Source of the DNA: Bacteroidetes bacterium UBA2322
GTDB lineage: Bacteria; Bacteroidota; Bacteroidia; Chitinophagales; UBA2359
DNA length: 46,878 bases
Reading direction: 5' to 3'
Assembly (NCBI GenBank): GCA_002345145.1
Contig: DDVC01000132.1
Span: 1-46,878 of the forward strand
Shown here: piece by piece, positions 17,164-25,815 of the stretch
Numbering within the stretch: the first letter of the stretch is position 1
How the letters are laid out: every line of letters starts with the position of its first letter
Translations under genes and position numbers: made by a program
Notes under the pieces: model-generated
What the model was told of the DNA's origin: nothing
The model's database searches: none
The model's input: only the letters and a program-made list of their open reading frames with translations

Positions 17164-18564
17164 CTACCGCACCACCGGCACTTTTTGGGTAACTATACCT
17201 TGTGGTGTGTTAATTTGCAAAAGATACAAGCCGGGTGCAAGCAGGCGGGTATCAATGGTAATAACGGGGCTAAAAGGTTCGGGCATAATAGTTTGCAACA
17301 GTTTACCTTGGTTGCTAAATAATGATACAGCGGTTACCTGTTTACCGGCGGTATTAAGGTTAAGCTGGTTAGATGCAGGCACGGGGTAAAGGGTAAACGG
17401 TGGCAGCTCGGGGTTTTGTTTAGGTTGCTGACTAAGAACCAAGCCCACTTGCCCGTCTATCGTATTTACGCTAATGCGGTTGCCGGTGGGCGAGGTGGCA
17501 GTTACCCCTGTAAGGCTAATGGTAAGGTTTTCTTCGGTAGTTTTACCTGCAAGCACATCTTCCATTACAAAACTAATAACGCCCACAATGCCGTTTCCGG
17601 TGGCAAATTCTGAGTTGGTTCGGGTTATGGCGGCTTCTAAAGCGCCGTTTACCACCCTCTGAACAGTTATGGTATTAGCGCCGTCGTTAAAAAACGAAAT
17701 CGGGAAATTAACGCCCACAGTTCCTGCTACGGGTATAATGTTATAGTTAATGCCAAAAGCCAGTCCGTATAAATTGGCATCGCCGGCAAGTCCGTTTACT
17801 ACTATATTAGCCGTAACAGTATCTCCAATAGCCACACTTTCATTCAAAATCTGAACCGACAGACTTATGTTATTTGCCTCATAAGGCAGCGCCGGTATGG
17901 TACTTACCGTATGGGTTAAGCCATAATTAAGCTCAATAGCCGCTACATCGGCATTATTAATAAAGCCATCGCCGTTACAGTCGGCAAATTTATGGTTCAG
18001 CGCGCCCGCCCCAAAAGCGCCGGGCCAATCTTCCGATTCATGCCCTTCCCATAAGGTAGAAGTATCAGAGCGCGGCATACCATAAGCGCCATAAGCTATG
18101 CCTATGGGCAGTAAATCCCAAACGTTGGTAATGCCGTCATTATTCACATCGCCGGGCCACACGCAGTTATCACATTCATCTTCCATAAACAGCAAAAAAA
18201 CCGAAGCCACATTAGTAGCGGCAGTGGTAACCCCGCCATTTTGGTCAAAAGAAGTTGCTGATACAAAGATATAGTCAAACCTATCCTCATAAACCAGCGT
18301 ACCAAACCCGGCAAAAGGTGTGTAAATAAGGCAATTACAATTGAGGTTAGTTTCTAAAATGCCACGCGTGGGGGGCAGGGTAATAACCACCTCGGCTATG
18401 CTTAAATCTGCGCCCAAATCGTTTGCCAGTACATGCAGTTCATTGCTTTGGTTGGCATAAACATAAATAGTATCATTCATGGCAACCCGCTGGGCAGCCG
18501 CATACCGAAAAGTAAGCAGTAGCAAAAAAAACAAGCAAAAACGAACAGAAAGATAACTTTTCAT
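17164..18564 (-). CDS. T9SS cargo protein with dockerin-like and cohesin-like regions
   Basis: 466-aa exported protein. A signal peptide follows the ATG at 18564 (MKSYLSVRFCLFFLLLLTF); a longer in-frame start upstream gives no signal character. Residues ~30-130 resemble a cadherin-like/Big_9 module (NELHVLANDLGADLS). Two dockerin-type calcium loops follow: DVNNDGITNVWDL near 139-151 and DCNGDGFINNADV near 195-207. Next comes a ~150-residue beta-domain with cohesin-like features (VAIGDTVTANIVVNGLAGDA, then GNGIVGVISFVMEDVLAG). The last ~75 residues (FTLYPVPASNQLNLNT to QKVPVVR) are a T9SS type A sorting domain, so it is exported across the outer membrane and probably surface-attached. A TACCTTTG box lies about 47 bp upstream. 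Confidence 0.85.
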   Translation of the reverse strand: MKSYLSVRFCLFFLLLLTFRYAAAQRVAMNDTIYVYANQSNELHVLANDLGADLSIAEVVITLPPTRGILETNLNCNCLIYTPFAGFGTLVYEDRFDYIFVSATSFDQNGGVTTAATNVASVFLLFMEDECDNCVWPGDVNNDGITNVWDLLPIGIAYGAYGMPRSDTSTLWEGHESEDWPGAFGAGALNHKFADCNGDGFINNADVAAIELNYGLTHTVSTIPALPYEANNISLSVQILNESVAIGDTVTANIVVNGLAGDANLYGLAFGINYNIIPVAGTVGVNFPISFFNDGANTITVQRVVNGALEAAITRTNSEFATGNGIVGVISFVMEDVLAGKTTEENLTISLTGVTATSPTGNRISVNTIDGQVGLVLSQQPKQNPELPPFTLYPVPASNQLNLNTAGKQVTAVSLFSNQGKLLQTIMPEPFSPVITIDTRLLAPGLYLLQINTPQGIVTQKVPVVR

Positions 18565-18610
18565 GGTTGAAGTGGCAAGGGTTGGTGGATGGGTGTAGGA
18601 AATGCCATTG

Positions 18611-18618
18611 CAAAGGTA
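18611..18618 (-). promoter_or_regulatory. -7 promoter box for the dockerin/cohesin-like T9SS cargo gene
   Basis: The minus strand reads TACCTTTG followed by C, a full TAnnTTTG match, about 47 bp upstream of the ATG at 18564. The nearest upstream TTG is spaced too far, so only the -7 box is supported. Confidence 0.5.
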
Positions 18619-18909
18619 CAACTAAAAAACCGGCGTTTTTAGTACAATTTTAGAGAGTTTCCAAACATTTTGGGGCGCTTCTCAATTTATTTTACCTTTT
18701 GCAATTTACGCAAAGGCTTTATTTACAAGCGTTTGAGAACAAAAATGAATAAAACCGGCAAATTTAATCGGGTAAATTTCCAAGAAAAACTGCAATTTTA
18801 CCCCCGTTATAGTTGTCAGTTTACCTAAAAACACATTTATTGAACCTTACTTTTTGATGACACTAAAACGAGCAATGTTTTAAAACGGTTGCATTGAAGC
18901 CTAACTTTT

Positions 18910-20340
18910 ATGGAAAACAGTAAACTTATCAGTATTTTGCGTTGCTTAAACAGCAAACAAATTAAACAGTTTGCCGATTTTGTGCGCTCTCCCTATTTCA
19001 ATAAAAAGGAAGAAGTGGTTAAACTGTATGAAACCCTCTCCCGATACTACCCCCAATTTGATGCCGCCGCGGTTGATAAAGAACGCATCTTTGCTGCCAC
19101 TTTTCCACATACGCCCTATGACGAGAAAGAGCTGGGCTATTGGATGAGTGATTTGGTAAAACTATTAGAGCAATTTATAGTGGTAGAAGAAACTTTTCAG
19201 CAACCGGCCGAGCAGTTTCCGCACCTGTTTAAGTTTTACCTCCGCTGGAACCTTGAAAAACCCTTTCTTAAAACCCTCCGCGATGCAACCGCCTATTTAG
19301 AAAGCCTATCAAGACAAGACACCGAATACTACCACAATGAGTTGATTATTAAGGAGCAGGAAATGGCTTTTTTTGACAAACAAAAAAAACATACCCACCA
19401 CCAATCGCTTACCGAAGCCGTAGAAAGTTTAGACATTTACTACCTTACCCGAAAACTGCAATACTCCTGCGAAATGCTGAACCGGCAAAATATGTTGAGT
19501 TCTGAGTATGAGTTAAACATGGTAGAAGAAATTTTACAATACTTAGAAAAAGCGCCGCATAACCACGTGCCGCCCGTAGCTATTTACCGCTCCATACTGC
19601 TCTGCCTTATGCAGCCCAATGTAGAACAACATTTTGCCAACCTAAAATTTTTGCTCAACGAATACAGCCATAAATTTCTTCCCGAAGAAGCCCGAAATAT
19701 GTACCTCTATGCCATAAACTACTGTGTAAACAAAATTAACCGAGGCAACCCCTCCTACAATGCCGAGCTTTTTGAGCTGTACCAAACCTTAATCCATAAC
19801 CGCATCATTTTTGAAGGTAAATACCTGTCGCCATGGACATACCGCAACATAGTGGTTTTAGGCATTAAAAACGAAGCCTATGAATGGACCGAAACATTTA
19901 TTCACCAATACCACCCCGATTTAGCTAAACAGTTCAGAGAAAATGCCTATAACTACAACCTTGCCTACCTCTATTTTTCCCGAAAACAATACGCCAAAGC
20001 CCAAAAACTGCTCAGCGAAATGGTTTTTGATGATGTGTTCTATAACATAGAATCTAAATCGCTGCTGATGCGCCTGTTTTATGAAGAAAAAGAAACCGAA
20101 CCGCTGCTGGCTTTATGTGAGGCTTTCAAAATTTTTCTGAAACGCAACAAACTAATTGCCGATAACAAACGAGAAATTTACCTCAACTTTATAAAATATG
20201 TATCTAAGTTGGTAAAAATTCCAAAAGGTAGAAAAGACCAACTCCAAGAGCTGCTTCAACAAATAGCCAACAACCGGCAAATGGTAAATACCGAATGGCT
20301 AAAACAAAAAATTGAAGAAAAACTTCGCAATCATTGGTAG
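18910..20340 (+). CDS. Conserved Bacteroidota protein of unknown function
   Basis: 476-aa soluble, mostly helical protein without signal peptide or membrane segments. It begins MENSKLISILRCLNSKQIKQ and continues FADFVRSPYFNKKEEVVKLYE; I recognise this N-terminal pattern as a protein type common in Bacteroidota but without assigned function. The middle has repeated aromatic-rich helix pairs (LYFSRKQYAKAQKLLSEMVF; NIESKSLLMRLFYEEKETE) that look like TPR or other alpha-solenoid repeats, suggesting a scaffold. It is transcribed away from the T9SS cargo gene, and a TetR gene follows 198 bp later. The 345-bp divergent gap upstream shows nothing clear besides the TACCTTTG box of the opposite gene. 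Confidence 0.8.
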   Translation: MENSKLISILRCLNSKQIKQFADFVRSPYFNKKEEVVKLYETLSRYYPQFDAAAVDKERIFAATFPHTPYDEKELGYWMSDLVKLLEQFIVVEETFQQPAEQFPHLFKFYLRWNLEKPFLKTLRDATAYLESLSRQDTEYYHNELIIKEQEMAFFDKQKKHTHHQSLTEAVESLDIYYLTRKLQYSCEMLNRQNMLSSEYELNMVEEILQYLEKAPHNHVPPVAIYRSILLCLMQPNVEQHFANLKFLLNEYSHKFLPEEARNMYLYAINYCVNKINRGNPSYNAELFELYQTLIHNRIIFEGKYLSPWTYRNIVVLGIKNEAYEWTETFIHQYHPDLAKQFRENAYNYNLAYLYFSRKQYAKAQKLLSEMVFDDVFYNIESKSLLMRLFYEEKETEPLLALCEAFKIFLKRNKLIADNKREIYLNFIKYVSKLVKIPKGRKDQLQELLQQIANNRQMVNTEWLKQKIEEKLRNHW

Positions 20341-20376
20341 TTTTGGTATATGTTAGTGAGTAGTAACAAACAATTT

Positions 20377-20460
20377 GCACCTTTGCGTCTTTGCGAGAAA
20401 CAAAATCGCAATGGTATTCGTAACTTGTAATTCGTAATCTATAACTACCCGCCGCTGCTC
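20377..20460. repeat. Decayed intergenic repeats (ctttgcg element, copy 2, and attcgtaa-type repeat)
   Basis: CACCTTTGCGTCTTTGCGAG (20379-20398) contains the ctttgcg core shared with copies near 14860 and 39940. It is followed by an attcgtaacttgtaattcgt run made of an imperfect 10-12-bp unit. There is no coding content; the gap 20341-20538 otherwise holds only the TetR operator. Confidence 0.45.
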
Positions 20461-20518
20461 TACACTTGGTATTGCGAAGCATCGGGCAAAAAAAATCTTG
20501 CCAAAATCAAACCAATTT

Positions 20519-20536
20519 AACTAACAATCGTTAGTT
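20519..20536. promoter_or_regulatory. 18-bp palindromic TetR operator
   Basis: AACTAAC (20519-20525), a 4-bp centre, GTTAGTT (20530-20536): a perfect inverted repeat ending 2 bp before the GTG start of the TetR gene. Its right half overlaps a TAGTTTTG string (20532-20539) that matches the -7 box. Symmetry, length and position fit autorepression by the adjacent TetR protein. No second copy is visible before paaA. Confidence 0.75.
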
Positions 20537-20538
20537 TT

Positions 20539-21123
20539 GTGTCAAAATTTAAACAAAGTTTGAGCCGCAAAGAACAAATACGAGAAATTGCCCAAACTAT
20601 GTTTAGGGAAAAAGGTTATGCCGCTACTTCCATGCGCGACCTTGCCACCGCCGTAGGCATAGAAGCCGCCAGTTTGTATAACCACATTAAATCTAAAGAA
20701 GAGCTGCTAAAAGAAATCTGCTACGATTGTGCCGAAGAATTTTTTACCGCCATTAACACCGCCCTTGCTACCCCACTTAGCGCCGACCGCCAACTTGCAA
20801 TTGCCATTAACGAACATATTAAAGTAGTAACCGGAAATTTAGACGGCTCAGCCGTATTTTTGCACGAATGGCGCTTTTTAACCGAGCCCTACCTTACCGA
20901 ATTTAAAAACAAACGAAAAAAATACCGCCTACAGTTTCAGCACATCATTGAACAAGGCATAGTACAAGGTGTTTTTAAACCGGTTGATGCTAAACTTTAC
21001 AGCCTCTCTATTTTATCTGCCCTAAACTGGATTTACGACTGGTACAAACCCGATGGCGAACTTAAACCCGATACCCTTGCAGCACAATTTAGTTACCTCA
21101 TTTTAGAAGGGCTAAAAAGATAA
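20539..21123 (+). CDS. TetR/AcrR-family transcriptional regulator
   Basis: 194-aa repressor. The N-terminal helix-turn-helix spans residues ~10-57 (KEQIREIAQTMFREKGYAAT, then SMRDLATAVGIEAASLYNHI), the standard TetR DNA-binding fold. The C-terminal ~130 residues are a helical ligand/dimer domain rich in aromatic residues (LHEWRFLTEPYLTEFKNKRK), as in regulators of acyl-CoA-type metabolism. The start is GTG at 20539; no ATG is available before residue 21. An 18-bp palindrome directly precedes it. paaA begins 148 bp downstream on the same strand, so control of phenylacetyl-CoA or fatty-acyl metabolism is a reasonable inference, comparable to PaaR. The ligand cannot be read from sequence. Confidence 0.9.
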   Translation: MSKFKQSLSRKEQIREIAQTMFREKGYAATSMRDLATAVGIEAASLYNHIKSKEELLKEICYDCAEEFFTAINTALATPLSADRQLAIAINEHIKVVTGNLDGSAVFLHEWRFLTEPYLTEFKNKRKKYRLQFQHIIEQGIVQGVFKPVDAKLYSLSILSALNWIYDWYKPDGELKPDTLAAQFSYLILEGLKR

Positions 21124-21271
21124 ACCCAACTCACTAAACCAATTTACCCTGTATTAACCTACCTTTACTTTACCCACACCCACCCCCCCTATCTTTTTAC
21201 CGTTTCTTCAAAACAGCTAAACCACAAATACCTCATCAACCATTTTTTTTACCACCAAAACACATTGTACC

Positions 21272-22261
21272 ATGTACGGAGGAGGATATATTTACGACCC
21301 CGAAAATAAAAACCAAGCGCCCATAGCCGAAGACCCCGAAAAATTAGCCGAGTTTGAGGCTAAAATTGACCAAGGCGAAAAAATTGAACCTACCGATTGG
21401 ATGCCGTTTGAATACCGCCGGCAACTTATCCGTATGATTGAACAGCACGCCCACTCCGAAATTATTGGCGCACTGCCCGAAGGCACCTGGATTACCCGCG
21501 CACCGGGTTTTAAACGCAAAATGGCGCTCATAGCCAAAGTACAAGATGAAATAGGACACGGACAACTCCTATATGCCGCTGCCGAAACATTAGGCAAACC
21601 CCGCGAACAAATGCTGAACGACCTGCTGAGCGGAAAATCTAAATACTCTAACGTATTTAACTATCCTGCAAAAACATGGGCAGATGTGGCTGTAATAGGA
21701 TTCCTTATTGATGCCGGCGCTATCATTAACCAATTAGCCAACTCCAAAGGCTCTTATGCCCCCTATGGACGCGCCCTTAAACGCATTTGTGCCGAAGAAT
21801 CTTTCCACCTCAAACAAGGTTACGAAGCCTTTGTGTATTTAGCCACCGGCACTCCCACCCAGCGCGCCATGCTCCAAGATGCCGTAAACCGATGGTGGAC
21901 ACCCATTATGCACTTCTTTGGTCCTTCCGATAAAATATCGGTACATACCGAAAAACTCATACGTTGGCAGGTAAAAATGGATACCAACGATAATATGCGA
22001 AACGAGTTTTTAGAGCAATATGTGCCTAAAATATGGGAATTAGGCATTACCATTCCCGATGCCAACCTGCGCAAAAACCCCGAAACCGGACGCTGGGAAT
22101 ACACCGAACCCAACTGGGACGAGTTTTTTCAGGTAATAAACGGCAACGGACCCTGCAACAAAGAACGCCTTGATGTGCGCCGTTGGGTAGAAGAAAGCGG
22201 ACGCTGGGTGCGCCAAGCCCTCTTTAAACCTGCCGAAATATACAAAGTGCCCCTTGCATAA
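21272..22261 (+). CDS. paaA: 1,2-phenylacetyl-CoA epoxidase catalytic subunit PaaA
   Basis: 329-aa di-iron oxygenase subunit that epoxidises the ring of phenylacetyl-CoA in aerobic phenylacetate degradation. Ferritin-like metal-ligand motifs are visible: Glu63 in HSEIIGALPEG, DEIGH at 92-96 (Glu93, His96) and EESFH at 175-179 (Glu176, His179). It starts MYGGGYIYDPEN, with an ATG at 21272. Normally paaA leads a paaABCDE cluster, where PaaB and PaaC are needed for a stable complex and PaaE supplies electrons. Here the next gene is convergent and only 37 bp away, so the partners must be elsewhere or absent. A TetR gene lies just upstream. Family assignment is strong; activity without partners is doubtful. 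Confidence 0.9.
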   Translation: MYGGGYIYDPENKNQAPIAEDPEKLAEFEAKIDQGEKIEPTDWMPFEYRRQLIRMIEQHAHSEIIGALPEGTWITRAPGFKRKMALIAKVQDEIGHGQLLYAAAETLGKPREQMLNDLLSGKSKYSNVFNYPAKTWADVAVIGFLIDAGAIINQLANSKGSYAPYGRALKRICAEESFHLKQGYEAFVYLATGTPTQRAMLQDAVNRWWTPIMHFFGPSDKISVHTEKLIRWQVKMDTNDNMRNEFLEQYVPKIWELGITIPDANLRKNPETGRWEYTEPNWDEFFQVINGNGPCNKERLDVRRWVEESGRWVRQALFKPAEIYKVPLA

Positions 22262-22298
22262 CCCTTAAAGCCCCATGCTGCATAATGAAAACATAAGG

Positions 22299-24581
22299 CT
22301 AAAACGGATAACCAATGGCAAGGTTTAAAATGGCATTTTCGCGTCGCCATTTGCGGGTAAATGGCTGCATATTCTGCACCACCCACCCCTGAGTGGGCGT
22401 ATGTAAAGGAAATGCCCAATCCAAACGAAGCACAAAAAATGAAAGGTCAACCCGAAGTCCGGCACCGGTACCCAAACCGAGTTGTTGGTAAAACCGGGTA
22501 AAGTTAAAACGCTCCTCTTCATTACCATTAAACAGCCAAACATTACCGGCATCGGCAAACAAAGCGCCTTTAAGATATTGGTTAAGACTAAATCGGTATT
22601 CTATATTGGCAGCAAGTTTAATATCACCGGTACGGTCAAAATTACCTGCATTAGATTGGGTATTAAAAGCAGTAGAAACACCCGGTCCTAAACTGCGCAG
22701 CCTAAAAGCGCGCAGGTCATTGCTGCCACCGGTAAAAAACTGTTTTACATACGGCAACACAGTTGAGTTGCCATAAGGAATACCAATACCACTCACCAAT
22801 CGGGTAATAAGTGTTTGGCTGCCATTTCGAGTAAGGTACTTATAATGCCTTAAATCGGCATCTATACGAGCATATTGTGCAAAAGGAACCTGAAAAATTT
22901 GGTGCGGCGCGTTATCGGGGTTAGCCGCCTGTAAAGCTATGTAAAGCAAATTGCCGGTTAGCTCTATGTTGGTTTTAAAGTAAAAATAGTTGGTAAACTT
23001 ACCTTCGGATGGTGGATTAGAAAAAATAAAAGCATAATTAGAACCAAAAATTAACTGATTGGAAAAACTTCGTTTTTGCACCGGATTTTGGTCTAACTGC
23101 TCTAAAAAAGCAGCATCGGCGCTTATAAGTTGAACATAGTTAAAAAAAGCCGGATTAAACAGATGCTGTTTAGTGCGCGAGGCTCGCCAGTCATACCCAA
23201 AGTTAAAATTAGCCAATCCTATATTGTATTGCTGTAGCCTACGGGCAAAACTATAACCCAATGAGATATTGGTAACCGGAGTGTAATATCTGGAAATTTT
23301 ACCCACCTTAAACGGCACAAGCAACTGTGGCACCTGCACTTTTGCCTGAGCATTTATCTCAAATGTATGGATAAATGATTGCCCAAAAGGTGTTTCTATA
23401 CCGGTACCAAAGTTAAAACTAAAAGATTCTGCTCCTCTGAGCCAGTTTTTATTTTTAAAGCTAAGGTTCAACAAAGAACCTAAGTACCCTTCAACGGTAT
23501 TAGCCTCCGTTTCAAATTGCACTTCGCGGCGGGCATCGGGAGTAAGGTAAATATAGGTGTTGAGCAAATTAAGGCTATCGGGTTCTGCTTTTCTGAATTT
23601 TATATCCACAAACTTAAATAAATCAAGTTGCAGCAGGTGGTTTAAGGTATATTCATAAGAACGTTGCGAGTATAAATTGCCCTTAGTTAACAGTAGTTTG
23701 CTGGCAAGCGCAGCAGGGCGTATTTCCTTTTTAGGGGCAATAAACCGGTATTGGTTATAAACAACTGTATCGGCATTATTTACCTCGGCATACATGGCAG
23801 AGTACTCCGGAAAAATATAAATTTCATGGAGCAAGTATGGGGCAAAAGGCTTCCCATCTTTATGAGAAAGCGGGGTTACCGTTAGTTTAATATGACGTTG
23901 CAACCGAGAAGTATCAGCCTTAAACAACACCGCATCGGGGCTGTAATCAAAATAGCCCGATAGGTGTAACTGCCGGGCAATTCGGGTTCGTTCTTGCTGT
24001 AACACAGTGGCATCGTAAAATGCACCTTTTTTGAGTAAACTCTGCTGAATGCGATTTTGCACCAACTGCCCCAGCCTGCCCGAATCAGTCTGAAAACTGA
24101 TACTCTCGTAATAATACCGGTAGCTTGGCAAAACAATATAATTAACCCTAATTTCGCGTTGTTTGCCATAATGTATTGTATCGGCAGTTACGCGGGCATC
24201 AAAATAACCATGATTAAACAGGTAGTTGGTTAATGAAGTAGTATTTTTGGCAATAATTTCGGGGCTAAACAAAACAGGGGGCTGGTTATAGCGCTTGCCA
24301 ATAATTTTTATCAGTCCACGCGGTCGATGTTGCATTTTTTGGTAAAACCATAATTTTGGTCGGCTACCTAACAGTTTACTGTTGGGTTGCGGAGTTAGGA
24401 GCGCACTCAGTTCATCGGATAAAGATTTGGGGGTTATGGCAGGAGTATCTGAAGACAGTTGCACCTTAGCGCCACCATACAAAAACTGGTTTGCAGGCAA
24501 TTGTTTTACCCCGCTGCAAGAGCTTACCAATAGCAGCAGCACTAAAAATATAAATACCCCCCGGCGGTTTTTCTGTTTCAA
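22299..24581 (-). CDS. Omp85-family outer-membrane lipoprotein (TamL-like)
   Basis: 760-aa outer-membrane protein of the BamA/TamA superfamily. The N-terminus is a lipoprotein signal (VFIFLVLLLLVSSC, lipobox SSC), which in Bacteroidota marks TamL, the lipidated TamA homologue. POTRA-like domains occupy about residues 100-330 (YFDARVTADTIHYGKQREIR; LTKGNLYSQRSYEYTLNHLL). The 16-stranded barrel follows from ~350 and contains GGSNDLRAFRLRSLGPG, the Omp85 lid-lock motif, and a C-terminal strand ending NLAIGYPF. It probably inserts surface lipoproteins or other outer-membrane proteins. The start is TTG at 24581, since no ATG precedes the signal. A TATTTTTG box lies about 30 bp upstream. It is convergent with paaA. 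Confidence 0.88.
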   Translation of the reverse strand: MKQKNRRGVFIFLVLLLLVSSCSGVKQLPANQFLYGGAKVQLSSDTPAITPKSLSDELSALLTPQPNSKLLGSRPKLWFYQKMQHRPRGLIKIIGKRYNQPPVLFSPEIIAKNTTSLTNYLFNHGYFDARVTADTIHYGKQREIRVNYIVLPSYRYYYESISFQTDSGRLGQLVQNRIQQSLLKKGAFYDATVLQQERTRIARQLHLSGYFDYSPDAVLFKADTSRLQRHIKLTVTPLSHKDGKPFAPYLLHEIYIFPEYSAMYAEVNNADTVVYNQYRFIAPKKEIRPAALASKLLLTKGNLYSQRSYEYTLNHLLQLDLFKFVDIKFRKAEPDSLNLLNTYIYLTPDARREVQFETEANTVEGYLGSLLNLSFKNKNWLRGAESFSFNFGTGIETPFGQSFIHTFEINAQAKVQVPQLLVPFKVGKISRYYTPVTNISLGYSFARRLQQYNIGLANFNFGYDWRASRTKQHLFNPAFFNYVQLISADAAFLEQLDQNPVQKRSFSNQLIFGSNYAFIFSNPPSEGKFTNYFYFKTNIELTGNLLYIALQAANPDNAPHQIFQVPFAQYARIDADLRHYKYLTRNGSQTLITRLVSGIGIPYGNSTVLPYVKQFFTGGSNDLRAFRLRSLGPGVSTAFNTQSNAGNFDRTGDIKLAANIEYRFSLNQYLKGALFADAGNVWLFNGNEEERFNFTRFYQQLGLGTGAGLRVDLSFFVLRLDWAFPLHTPTQGWVVQNMQPFTRKWRRENAILNLAIGYPF

Positions 24582-24998
24582 TTTCAGGTAAAATTTGGGG
24601 TAAAAATAGACAAAAATACGTACTCCGTATAAGTATTCAGCCCGTTTTAGGCATTTCTACTCCTTGGCTGAATAACAGCAATACCCCCTACCTTGGTTAT
24701 GAGCTACCCATTTGTAAGTATATTTGCATTATTTTGCCTCTTTAAAAATTTATTTTCATGTTTTACTCTATTTTCATAAAGTTATACCATATTTTTGCAT
24801 CAACAGCGCTTACCAATTAAGATTAAAACCGGCAGAAGCTACAGCAGCAAAATAAAACACATGCTTTTGTTTCAGATGTGTTAATTTTTAAAAAAATTTC
24901 CTTTTTGCCTAAGGTTTGTTTAAAAAAAGGAACATAGTAACAATACAACCACTCGGCATAATTTCACAATATTCAAAACACTCAAACATTTATCACAC
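24582..24998. other. 417-bp divergent intergenic region, AT-rich
   Basis: It separates the TamL-like gene (minus) from the unknown gene at 24999 (plus). It contains the minus-strand promoter box at 24611-24618 and two plus-strand TAnnTTTG strings (TATATTTG at 24719-24726, TATTTTTG at 24790-24797), both followed by GC or C, that could serve the plus-strand gene with a long leader. A 7-bp inverted repeat (AACACAT/ATGTGTT, 24856-24882) followed by ATTTTT lies inside that leader and could act as an attenuator. No reading frame of interest. Confidence 0.4.
24611..24618 (-). promoter_or_regulatory. -7 promoter box for the TamL-like gene
   Basis: The minus strand reads TATTTTTG, matching TAnnTTTG, about 30 bp before the TTG start at 24581. 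No clear -33 element. Confidence 0.4.
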
Positions 24999-25808
24999 AT
25001 GTTTATTAAACTACAAGTTGATGAGTTAGATGTTGGTACTACCTCCAAAGTGATTGACTTACTTCTGAACTACTTGAAAGAAACGCAAAACAAAAATGCA
25101 TCTGATGTAACCATGGAAACCGGTATGACCAACTTGAGCAAAGCAAGACGCTACCATATTTACCAACAAAAAAAAATAAACGGGTTAAAGTTAAATGAGA
25201 TGCTTTATTCCTTACTTACACACTACCGTACTGAGGTATATTTTGATACAGTAAAAAATACCTACATATTTGAATCCCTTTCTTCCATAGAAAAGCATGA
25301 AGAAAAAAACAACGATTTTCACCATTATTACTACTACTATTACAGCCATTGGAACAACAGCGTATGCTGCGCCTCGTTAACCTTATCCAACAATTTTACG
25401 AGAGCTCAGGTTATGTACTACGATTCAGAGGGTACTCCTGTATATCAATCGGGTAAAGGGAGAGCATGGAAAACCGGCGCTTCGCTATTTATTTACCTGC
25501 CCAATAGCCGCCCGGAGCATGTATCATTGGTATGTCTTTACATAGGTAATAACCGCAGCCTTAAAGAGCTTGAGTGGATTACCGGCACCTATGCCGGTAC
25601 CCGGCTGCGCGATGATGCTCCGGTATGTGGCATTATTCTGCTCAATAAGTTTTCGACATCTAACAGTGAAATAACTGACTTAAACATAAAAAAGGATCAG
25701 GTTCCGGAGGCAGTAATCCAACTTCTTACTCATAAAAGAATGGGTGTACTGCCGGTAATTCCGTTTTCAGAAAAAGACCTTGCCAAAATAATTCAGGAAT
25801 TGGCATAA
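24999..25808 (+). CDS. Unknown protein with HTH-like N-terminal domain
   Basis: 269-aa cytoplasmic protein I do not recognise. Residues 15-80 are helical and look like a DNA-binding fold (VIDLLLNYLKE, SDVTMETGMTNLSKARRYHI, NGLKLNEMLYSLL). A linker carries an odd tract of two His and six Tyr (108-115). The C-terminal ~150 residues form a predicted beta-rich domain with CASLTLSNNFTRAQVMYYDS, RAWKTGASLFIYLP and LKELEWITGTYAGTRL, reminiscent of small ligand-sensing barrels; that resemblance is impression, not proof. A sensor-regulator is a plausible reading. It stands alone, with a long AT-rich leader upstream and the stop of a convergent gene 7 bp after its own. The start is ATG at 24999. Confidence 0.7.
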   Translation: MFIKLQVDELDVGTTSKVIDLLLNYLKETQNKNASDVTMETGMTNLSKARRYHIYQQKKINGLKLNEMLYSLLTHYRTEVYFDTVKNTYIFESLSSIEKHEEKNNDFHHYYYYYYSHWNNSVCCASLTLSNNFTRAQVMYYDSEGTPVYQSGKGRAWKTGASLFIYLPNSRPEHVSLVCLYIGNNRSLKELEWITGTYAGTRLRDDAPVCGIILLNKFSTSNSEITDLNIKKDQVPEAVIQLLTHKRMGVLPVIPFSEKDLAKIIQELA

Positions 25809-25815
25809 TAATACC

